Below are positions 9,801 to 21,800 of a stretch of 64,000 nt of DNA, one piece after another (position 1 is the stretch's first letter; each line of letters begins with the position of its first letter). The translations under genes and the position numbers were made by a program. The notes below the pieces were generated by a model, which saw nothing but the letters and a program-made list of their open reading frames with translations, did no database searches and was not told where the DNA came from. This stretch comes from Trachythela sp. YZ-2020 (Eukaryota; Cnidaria; Anthozoa; Malacalcyonacea; Clavulariidae). The DNA is taken from assembly GCA_016169945.1 (NCBI GenBank), contig JADLSH010000113.1:1488001-1552000 (forward strand), given 5' to 3'.

Positions 9801-12800
9801 TTAGGATGAAGGAAATTTCTCCTCGAAACCGCTGTCCATGATTCGTATTGTCAAATCTTCCATGTTGGGTAGAACGAACATTGTCTGAAAACAAAAACAC
9901 AACAAGTCAACTAAAATAGGTTGTACTGGAAAGCAAAGAAAAGGAAATGAATTAAGCTTACTGAAAAAAAAGGATAATTTCTACATTGTTACTGGTAACA
10001 GTATTCTTCCCAATGGCCCTTTATGAATAGGTTATTAAATATTTACAATAAAACAATTAACACATTACACTAAAATTACATAGGTAGTAGATGCATAACA
10101 ATGACACGATACTGAGTATTTACAACGAACACAGGCAAATTGTTCAAGATGGTCAACTTCGTAATTTAGTTTCAGAAAGAAGTGCGCAAGCTTGCGCTTG
10201 AAAAGAAAGGGCGTCATGTCGGATGGTGAAGCTACGCTCTTTAACTCCTGGTCAGATAATCTTCTCAACCATTAATATTTTATGCGCAAGACACAAAGCA
10301 GATCAGACCGTATCGTCGTCTTAATAACATGGTAATAAACGTCCTTAAATTAATCATACACTCGAAGTCGTTTATTATTGTGATTTTAAAACATCTCAGA
10401 ATTTTAAAACATCTCAGAATATGTTAAAGAACTTAGCCAGAGCTTCGTTTTCATCACACTTCTCGGAGTTTCAAATCACTATAATAAATCAATGATTACG
10501 TCACCTGACATCAATATACGAAGGGAGATATTCGAACCTAGTACTTTCGTGTTACCTTGAATTCTTGTTTCAGTTTATATTCTATCCATTCGGTCACATG
10601 AGTGAGTCGAACATTACGTTCTCCAAGTTTTGGCCTTGCAATCAGGCTTAATAATGGGTTGCTATGGAAACCAAACCTAAACAAAAGCGAAATGACTAAT
10701 GTTAGAAGTAACACAGAATCGATGAGAGATGATCCTTACTGGACATCTAGGAAGAACAGTTCACAACTCATAGAGTGGTCCAGTATAAATAAAGTTAGTT
10801 TACCAGAGGAGTGATTCGTTTTGTGTACAAATCAGTTATAAGCAAATATTAACTATCTTACCATAATCTGTTGGAAGGGGGAGGGGGTATATTCGCTGCT
10901 AAGGTACCACGCAGTCTGACGACCTCAACACCCAACTCTATGGGTAGATTTGAGAATTTCTCGACCGCCCTTTGCACGACTTTTGTCTCTGCCGCCTTCT
11001 GGACCCATTTCGACTTCGCCACCTTCTCAAGCATGTTGAGTATTTTCTTGCCTTTAGGGTTCTTCACCTTGCCTGCCCAGCCCTGGTTCTCCTGTTCCGA
11101 ACTTGGCGACGTGCTTGAGGTCATTGACCTATAAATAAATAGAGTATATATATTTTGTTTTGTTTTAAACTTGGGAAGCACGGGTGGCAGATGAGGTTAG
11201 CGCGCTGCCCCTTACCTCTGAGTTAAGCTGGCTATACAGCAGGTCGAGGGCACGGATTTAGTCAGGTTGGGTAACGTCAGTGTCCTTGATAAACTCATGT
11301 AAGTTGAGATTGGTTCTCTCCTGTGCTTCGAGGGTTTTTCTCCGGGTACTCCGGTTTTCCTCCCTCGCTAAAAACTAACCCTTAGGCACTAACTAACCCT
11401 CGGAACCTTTGTCAGTTGGGTTGCAAAACCTGTTATGGCTTCCCGTCCACCTCAGAGTGGTAAACACAATATATTCGCAAGTGACCGTTTTATACAGAGT
11501 GACAGGTCTAGTTCTATTTCGTCAGTATACTATGGATTGTAAATGATCAATAAACGAAGTTTAAGCAATGAGATTTTAACAGAAAGTTGAGCTGTTAAGT
11601 GAAATATTATCGTTTTGTGTTAGCTTTAGGTATTTTCCGGTGATACAAAACCATAAAGATTAAGTTTGGGATTGTGTGAATCGTGATCGCGTTTGTTCAA
11701 TAGATGTGATCGTCGAACCCTTCAACGCACAATTTTCGATATATCGGAAATCAAGACAAGAGGACAAATGCCAGATCTATGCGTTAAAGGGTTAAGAGTC
11801 GTTTCGATAGAATTTACATACTGAAATTCTCGGGACTAAACGAAATGATTGCTTCATAGAACTGAGCGCTTAATACGGTGCAGCTTAATCCTGGTTCACA
11901 CTAGCAATTTTGTCGGCAAATATTCTCTTCCTGAATCCTGACGCATGCGAATGAGTGGACTCACGAACAAAAGTATGTGACCATTATGTCATTCGCTCGA
12001 TCACATCAATCAGGATGAGAAAAATCGCCGACCAAATTGCCAGTGTGAACCAGGCTTTAATACAGGTTCGAATGTACTAACCTTCGTTCACTGTCCACTT
12101 CAGTATCCGAGTTCGGGTTCTCACCGCCACTTGCAGACCCCTCGCTCGACACGCTCGGGCTTCGTCCGTCAACAAACGACATCGGAGCATCGTCCCATCC
12201 TTCGTCTACGTCACTTTCCGCGCTGCTTGCGTCACTATAGCTACTGTCCTCACGGCTAAATTTAAGTATGACCTCATCTCCGTCACTCTTGCCTTGGTCT
12301 GTGAGTTGTTTCAAGTAGTACTCCAAGTTGACCATGGTTTCAATGGTTAACATGATCCCACCTTCGTAGTCCACGTCCAAGTCGACCCAGATCCCTCGGT
12401 TGTCTTGATGGAGGTTGTGAGCGCGTTGGATTGTGGGTAGGGAATGACCTAACTTCATTTCTGTTACCTGGTAAGGGATTCAAATTAAACAATATGTTTC
12501 GTCATAAAGTATAGCTTTTTCGTGGGTGAAAATTTCGAGTGAAAAATTATACGCAAACTTAAGGCCTAGCCAGGAGTCTGCTCCTATAGTTAGGTCTAAA
12601 ATATGTATATAATTTTCGCTCAAAATTTTCCACTGATAAAAAAACTTAAGCATTTTATAACCTACCTTGAGATAGCGAATGAACGGCGGGAGTTTCATAC
12701 GGGATATCTTATTCTGTATCCGGTTTTTGACCTTGCTGTTCCAGTATTCGCTCTTCCACACATCCCAGAACAGTCGCCCTAGCAACGCGTTGACCCACGT

Positions 12801-15800
12801 CAGCTGCGCCTGCGATGACGGCTCCCGGTCAGCGCCTATCAGCTGTGCCATGTAGTGAGGGAAACTTGTCTGAGTATTGAATATGTTTTCGATGTCGTTC
12901 AAATGCGTCCGAGGTTTGAGCACTTTCTCGATACGATAATACCTAGGAGAAATTGTAATTAGGACTAAATCTGTTACAAATCTGAAAATATGGCTTTTCA
13001 AACTCTTTTCACAAAGTTTTAAAACATTTTAAACATCAAATAACGAGACTTGAAACGGCTTATTAGCTTTTGCCACTGGCTAGTGCCTAGCAGATGCACT
13101 ATCCAGTCTACGTTTTGAGATCAGTGGTTATATTACTTACCATTCCTCTTTACCGCGACCTGTAGGGCTAAATAGGTACATTTCTTCTGTGACCGAAGGC
13201 AACACAAATGTCTCTTGAGTTCCCGCTGAATCCCCAATTGTCTCCTCCGAACTCGGTTTCTCAAAAAGTTTCAAATAGATTGGATATTTTTTAGCCCAAA
13301 GCCTTTTTAGTGTCAATGTTTCTGGCGCCAGTTCGATTTCCCCGCCATAACCCAAGTCGTATTCTTTCGAATCGCTGAATTTTATGCTATCATTTTTCCC
13401 CAGCATACTGCTTCGTTTGATTTTAGGTAGATCGTCTTGTCTGGGGGTGTAAAATGTCACTGTGTGGGCAGAAAGACTGACATATACTGGTCGTATTTGA
13501 TCCTGGTCACTGAAGTCAACTGGTTCCAATGGATTGTAATGCGATGCTTTGAAAAACCAGCCCTAAACATAACAAATACAACTGGTATTAATCCCTGATC
13601 TTGGTTGTAGATTAATAACACGATTAGGGTGTTCATAGCAAAATCAGTTAGTGCTAGGGTGAACAGTGTAAAACCATCCAGTACAAATCCTGCAGTGACA
13701 CTGGACCAATTGGGACAAGCCTATTCTGGACCTCTAGGAAGAACAGTTCAGAACTGATAGAGCTACCCAGTATAAATATCAGGTTAGTTTCGTTTAGGTT
13801 TCCTCTTTTAGAAATACTGGACAAATCACAGGCAGTCCTTTACTGGATTTCTAGGGAGAACAGTCTAGAACTGACACCCTCTAGCTATGCAAAACAACTA
13901 TAGTTAATTCCCGTCTTAACACCGGAAAAGAACAGCTCAGACAGATTATTAGCAAAGAAAACAGTTTTTAGACTTAAATAATGCTTTGTAGTAAGAAACA
14001 TATAGCGAGATAGCTATGAATTCAAGTTCCAAGTATTATTTAAAAGCATTTTATGCATACTTGTCTTCTAATTAACTTTGGTCGCGCTAAAACGATCTAT
14101 ATGCCTTACAAAAGAACACAGTTTGATATCTGTACTGCACGGGGCGTGATTAATCATCTATATCGGACAAAATATGTCAATGCTATTTATCAAAGTGAAA
14201 CTGCGTTCGAAATTAGCCTTAAATCAATGCCTGCCTTGTAATCAACTGTCTCTTGGGTCAAAAAGTTGGAACTTTAGCAAAGAAAATAGTGTTAAACTGA
14301 CTTAAATAATGCTTTGTAGTAAGAAACATAATTTAGAGCGAAATTCTCACGAATTCAAGTTCCAAGTATTATTTAAAAACATTTTATGCATACTTGCAGT
14401 CTTTAAATAAACTTTTGTTGTGTTAAAATGATGTGATATGACTCAGACAAAAGAACACAGTTTGATATCTATGCTTCAGTTCATGATTTAATTATCTATC
14501 TAACAAAATATGTCAGTGTTATTTATCAAAGTGAAACTTAAACTGCGATCAAAATTAGCCTTACATCAATGTCTGCCTTGTAGTCAACTCTCTATTTGCA
14601 AAGAACATAGGTTTTAGACTTAAATAATGCTTTGTAGTTGGAAACATATAGCGAGATTCTCACATGAATTCAAGTTCCAAGTATTATTTAAAAAAATATT
14701 ATGGATACTTGCAGTCTTTAAATATTAAACTTTTGTTGTGTTAAAATGGTGTGATATGACTCACAAAAGAACACAGTTTGATATCGATACTATCCGAGGT
14801 GGTCTTATGATATAACGACACATCATCAGATCAATTTTTCATTACGAACGAGGAATCTCTCTAAGACAAGGTCTTTACAATCTGTCTTTCAAACAACGAT
14901 ATCAAAAACATAGCGAACGTTCTCTCCAATCTGTTTCGAAGAGAAATGGCGAGGAGAAACTCATTTGGTGGATATGAAGTAGAGAGATTTGAGAACAAAG
15001 TAGACGGTAGACTACAGTGCTCTATTTGCCTAAAAGTCTTAAAAGACCCAGTGCAATGCCCGAATGAGCATTACTTCTGTCGTTCGTGTATTCGAAAGAA
15101 TTTGCAGGAAAACTCCGAAAGCTGTCCAATGTGTCAACACCATCTGACAGAAGAAACCTTAACCAAACCACCGAGAATTTTGATCGATTTGTTGCAGAAT
15201 CTCATGATTCGTTGCGATCACGCAAGCCGTGGTTGTCGAGAGTTGATCAAGCTTGAATTTCTCGATCAGCACGTCAGGAGCTGTAGCTATTCACCAACAC
15301 GTTGTACAAACGCTGGCTGCGCAGAAGTGATGAACCAACACGAGAAAGAACGACACGAACGTGCACTTTGTCAATTTCGTAAGATCGTTTGCGACGAGTG
15401 TGGAGAACGACTAATATGGAGGTCAAGCCGTGTACATCCGTGCTTCATGCGAAAAGAAATGGACGAGTTAGCGAGACGATTGAACGCTGTTCAGAATGAT
15501 ACGAGGGAACTCAAGGATGAAGTAAAGCAAGTGAAGCTGACTCAAGAGGAAATGACATATCTTACAAAAGAAGCGACCGAAAGATGTGATTTATTTACAG
15601 GCAGACAGAACATTCTTGTTTGTGGTGGGTATGACGGTAAGACCGTCCTTAATTCCGTCGAGTCATACAGCTGGCCCGAGAATTCCTGGACACTAGAACC
15701 AGCAATGAAAGAAAAACGAGAAGCCGCATCAGCATTTGTCCACGAGCGTGAAATATATGTCGGTGGCGGATGGACTGGGACCAAGGACTTGGACAGTATT

Positions 15801-18800
15801 GAAAGCTTGAATGTTGACAAGATAGAATGGATCAAGTCTCCAGTCAAGATGCCAATCAAGTGTGCTGGACACACAATAGTTTGTCATGAAAATACTGCGG
15901 TGTTAACTGGTGGACGTGACCGTGACAATGTTTCAGATGGCATTTATGATATGCAACTAAACCCGCCATATGGCACGAAATTATTGACCCAGATGCCAGA
16001 GCCTAGATGCGACCATGGTTGTCAGATCATTGACAACCAGGTGATGGTTTTTGGAAGGACATCAAAATACGTCAAGGATGCTAAAAACACTGTATACGTG
16101 TTTGATATTAACAATAATGAATGTAGAACTTTACTGCCACTGCCATTTGCTATTTCTGAGATGGCTACTGTTAGTTATAAAGGTAATGTAATTTTGATTG
16201 GAGGCGTTAATGAGAAAGCTCAAACATTAAACAGTGTAGTAACGTATGATGTGAAAACAGGAAAAATTAAAATGTTACCTTGCCTTAATCATAAAAGAGC
16301 GGCAAGTGCAGCAGTTATCACTGGCAATGTTATCATTGTGATGGGTGGCTATGATTATGAAACTACGACATATCTCAATTCAGTCGAGTGCTTAGACTTA
16401 AGTACCAATGTATGGAGAGAACTGTCACCAATGACAACTAAACGAGGTGCCCCAACTGCAGTTCTCAAACCAATTTCTTAGAATGTATTCAATTGAACTG
16501 TTGGGACAAAGAACTGATTAAGTATTAGCATGATTTAGTTAAGCTTTCATATCAATTTGAACAATTTATAATGTATACTAAGTAAGATAATTAATCAATG
16601 TAGATAAGATATATGACTTGTTATAATGTAACTTAATTCTTAATAAAATGTATCACTTAAAATCATCTCAGAAAATGTTTTGGTCTTTTATTGTCCCAGG
16701 AAAACAGGGCCAGTATTTTTTGGACAGCCAGTTTTGATATTCTGGCTAAAAGCCTGTTGTTTGCAGTCAAAAATTGCAAGGGCTGGACTAGGAATCTCAG
16801 TTATTATTTATAAGACTTTCCTAGTTGTAGAGTCATTGTTACAGTTTTGTTGCATATTCATTCAGCTATCATTAAGAAATTATTGGGAGGGAGTGGGGGC
16901 GGTGGGGGAGGCTGGTTGCCCAGATATTGGGTTTGTATATAGAGATAAAACCAACAAAAATAAAGCCATTGTTTTTTCAGTGCGGGCAGACATTTTTTGC
17001 AATTACATGCCGTCCAAGCCGAGATTGGAAGGTGTGTATTGTGGGGCAGATTAATTCCCTTGCACACTTTTTGGTCTGACACATACACACTTTCATGACA
17101 GGTTCACCGTTCACATGTCCAGCACATTTTTGTTATATTTAATAATAAAAACAGGGTCTGAAATTTGCAGTAATCCTATCCACAGGATACTAAAATTTGA
17201 TTTTGGATATCAAACTGTGAATGACTTGTATCCCAACTGGATATTACAAAATTCAAACATGTTAATGTTAAATGTCTCCAAGTGGTCTCCTAATAGCTTT
17301 TGAATATACAAGTCTGCCACTCTGAAAATAACAAGCCTTTCCACATTCAAGACTCGATGGTTTAGGGAAAACAAAACCTATGGTAACCATTATCCTGAGG
17401 TGGGATACTGGATTCTCAGGGGGGATACTAAAACTTGGAATCCTGGTATCCCAGTTGGATACTGAAAAATAATTTAGATTTCAGACCAGATTTCAGTAAA
17501 ATTGTACACCTAAAAGCCAGAAAAAAGAATTGCCTGCACAATATTTTGAGGCTGTCCAAGCATGGTGTTAGCCAGACTTTAATATTGTCTGCATGTTCTG
17601 CAACGGTTTCAAACTGGTGCATGCTGTTATCTTAATAGTATTCTATCTTTAGGCTGGGCTGACATTTCACCTCGGTTAAAGCCTGTTTATATGATCCTGG
17701 CTAGGTAAGGATGGGACAGTTGCCAAGATTCCAGTCGTAATATAAACTCTATTGAGTGTTTATATGATCTTGATTCTATCCTGCCTAGCCGGGACGAAAA
17801 TGCTTTTGAACATGGGTATATCTATATTTTCTACAAAAATGCACGATGCCTAGAACTCAACTGGCTTTATCGTGGCAGTTTATTTTTGTCCATATAAATG
17901 CGCCATCTCGCCTAGGCGAGTTTCCTAGTTAGCTGGGATAGCAACGTCCCATCCCACCTAGCCGGAATCATATAAACAAGCCCTTAACCTGGCTAAATGT
18001 ATTGAAAAATACGACGTACACTAGACCAGCACGTTTGAGATATCTTTTTCAGGCAGTTCAGACAAAAACCACGGCAGCTTATTGAAGAATACGACCTACA
18101 CTTGACCCGACATTTGAGGCTCAATTATGTTAACCAATCAGACCTCTGCGGTGTATCGGTAAGCTGTAAAACATGGAATCTGGAATTTGGAGTCTAGGAA
18201 CTTATGAATTTTGGAACTTATGATGATTCTGGGAATTGAGGAATGATTTCTTGGTATAGCCCTTTATATATACACTTGCTCCAAGTCTGTCTTTTAAAGG
18301 GGCTTTTGGTCGTGCTTACTTTGTTACTCCTAAAGAACCCCTTTGAGAGATAGACTTAGAGCAAGTCTAGCCTATATTTTACACCGTAATATTTACTTTG
18401 TCGTTTTAAGAGTTTCAATGTACAATTTTGTTCCTTAAACCTGTTATCTATTTTAAAGCCCGATATATTAGGAGCGAGTGGTCGCAGCTTGGATATTTTA
18501 GAGCACTGTACATAGTATTTATTATATTACATCTTAGGCTTAGCTTACGCAGATCTCTGTATAGTTTATCCATCGCCTATAGGATCACGAAATCTTTTGT
18601 TATACTGTATATTTATGGGATTGAGAAAGGATTGTTGTCTCAAAATAACAAGAATATGAATGATTTTAGATCTTACCAATAAAACACACGGCATTATTTA
18701 AATGCACAAATCGCGTTTATTGTACTTGTCTGCGTGCTGGTTCGATGAATGGGTCTAAATCGCTTCTGTATATTAACTTATATATCGTCACGCCAATATA

Positions 18801-21800
18801 TATTATCGAATATATATATATAGTTCAGGTATTTTTATCCTACGGACCTGCACCTTATCGTGTATAGACCAACATATGGAACCACGCGTTACGAATTGAT
18901 AGCTTTAACTATTATAGTAAAAGCGAAGAATATCGAGTTTGACAGAGGGCCACTAAAACACATTTATAGCTTTCATACAAGATATAAAGTCAATATTATA
19001 TTAATCCTACAAGGCGATACAATATCGAGTGGATCAATTGAAGTTATCGACCCCCCTACGCCAATGGCGTGTTATACTTCAATAACAAATCTTCGGATTG
19101 AAGTATACGACCCCCCTTGTATTATATCGTTAAATTTGCGGATTTTCGTGTTTGTGTCTGTTTCAAAGGAATTTTTATGACTTCCCTGCTATTGTCTATG
19201 TCTCAGTTCATTGATTTTTAACCACGAAACAAATTCATTCGTTTTGTTTTGCAATTTTGTCTCCGTGTTTGGTAGCAAACTGCATCTTGTAAATATCTAT
19301 ACTCGACCGGGATCACTAGTGTATTCTGACGAGTGGGCTGCATACAATCGCGTCGGCAATATCCCTGGCTTCAGTAGAGCACCGAACGGTCAACCACTCG
19401 CTATTTTTCGTTGATCCAGTGACGGATGTGCATACTCAGAATATCGAGTCGTACTGGAATAGAAGCAAGGTGAAATTAAAGACAATGAGAGGCGTAAGAC
19501 GCGACATGTTGCCCGCGTAACTTGACAAATTTATGTGGCGAGAGTGAGCCGGCGAAAACAAGTTCGATGCCATCTTGATAAAAAGCTATTTTTTTGGGGC
19601 GGGGGGTCGTTAACTTCAATTGATCCGAACTAGATTCTCAATTGGACGTTACCGATAAATTTCAACATACTTGTCTTTGGTAAAATTGAATTTAAATCAA
19701 AATCATGACAAGTAATCTTAAGTGAGAAACGCGAATGAAGGCATGTTAAGACGCACGACTTTACTCACATGACATATTGCCCATGACACACGACACCAAT
19801 TAAGCTAGGCCAACACTAACCTGCGATCAGGCTTTTCGGGGTGTTTCGGGAGGAAATTAAGAGCCAACACCCTCAGACTTCGTCTTATGATATAACGACA
19901 CGTCATCTGACTATTTTTCATTACGAACAAGGAAGCTCTAAGACAAGGTCTTTAAAATCTGTCTTTCAAACAACGATATCAAAAACATAGCGAACGTTTC
20001 TCCAGTCTGTTTCGAAGAGAAATGGCGAGGAGAAACTCATTTGGTGGATATGAAGAGGAGAGATTTGAGAACAAAGTAGACGGTAGACTAGAGTGTTCTA
20101 TTTGCCTAAAAGTCTTAAAAGACCCAGTGCAATGCCCGAATGAGCATTACTTCTGTCGCTCGTGTATTCGAAAGAATTTGCACGAAAACTCCGAAAGCTG
20201 TCCAATGTGTCAACACCATCTGACAGAAGAAACCTTGACGAAACCACCAAGAATTTTGATCGATTTGTTGCAAAATCTCATGATTCGTTGCGATCACGCA
20301 AGCCGTGGTTGTCGAGAGTTGATCAAGCTTGAATTTCTCGATCGGCACGTCAGGAGCTGTGGCTATTCGCCAACACGTTGTACAAACGCTGGCTGTGCAG
20401 AAGTGATGAACCGACACGAGAAAGAACGACACGAACGCGAACTCTGTCAATTTCGTAAGATCGTTTGCGACGATTGTGGAGAACAAGTAATATGGATGTC
20501 AAGTCGTGTACATCCGTGCTTCATGCGAAAAGAAATGGACGAGTTAGCGAGACGATTGAACGTTGTTCAGAATGATACGAGGGAAGTAAAGGATGAAGTA
20601 AAACAAGTAAAGGATGAAGTAAAACAAGTAAAGCTGACTCAAGAGGAAATGACATATCTTACAAAAGAAGCGACCGAAAGATGCGATTTATTTACAGGCA
20701 GACAGAACATTCTTGTTTGTGGTGGGGAAGATGGTAAGACTGCCCTTAATTCCGTAGAGTCATACAGCTGGCCCGAGAATTCCTGGACACTAGAACCAGC
20801 AATGAAAGAGAAACGATCAGCCGCATCAGCATTTGTCCATGAGCGTGAAATATATGTCAGTGGTGGATGGACTGGGACCAAGAAATTTGACAGTATTGAA
20901 AGCTTGAATGTTGACAAGATAGAATGGATCAAGTCTCCTGTCAAGATGCCAATCAAGTGTAATGGACACACAATAGTTTGTCATGAAAATACTGCGGTGT
21001 TAACTGGTGGACTTGACGGTGACAATGTTTCAGATGGCATTTATGATATGCAACTAAATCCGCCATATGGCACGAAATTGTTGACCCAGATGCCAGAACC
21101 TAAATGCTACCATGGTTGTCAGATCATTGACAACCAGGTGATGGTTTTTGGAGGACAGACATCAAAATACCTCAAGGATGCTAAAAACACTGTATACGTG
21201 TTTGATATTAACAATAATGAATGCAAAACTTTACTGCCACTGCCATTTGCTATTGCTGAGATGGCTACTGTTAGTTATAAAGGTAATGTAATTTTGATTG
21301 GAGGCGTTAATGAGAAAGTTCAAACATTAAACAGTGTAGTAATGTATGATGTGAAAACAGGAAATATTAAAATGCTACCTTGCCTTAATCATAAAAGAGC
21401 AGCAAGTGCAGCAGTTATCACTGGCAATGTTATCATTGTCATGGGCGGTTATGTTTATGAAACTAAGACATGTCTCAATTCAGTCGAGTGCTTAGACTTA
21501 AGTACCAATGTATGGAGAGAACTGTCACCAATGACAACTAAACGAGGTTTTGCAACTGCAGTTCTCAAACCAATTTCTTAGAATGTATTCAATTGAACTG
21601 TTGGGACAAAGAACTGATTAAGTATTAGCATGAGTTAGTTAAGCTTTCATATCAATTTGAACAATTATAATGTATACTAAGTAAGATAATTAATCAATGT
21701 AGATAAGATATATGACTTGTTATAATGTAACTTAATTCTTAATAAAATGTATCACTTAAAATCATCTCAGAAAAGGTTTTGGTCTTTTAATGTCCCAGGA

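Noticed and set aside
15542..15874. Minus-strand open frame inside RING-Kelch copy 1, also present in copy 2 (20639-20971)
   Set aside because: Mirror of the Kelch coding strand; it is conserved only because the sense gene is.
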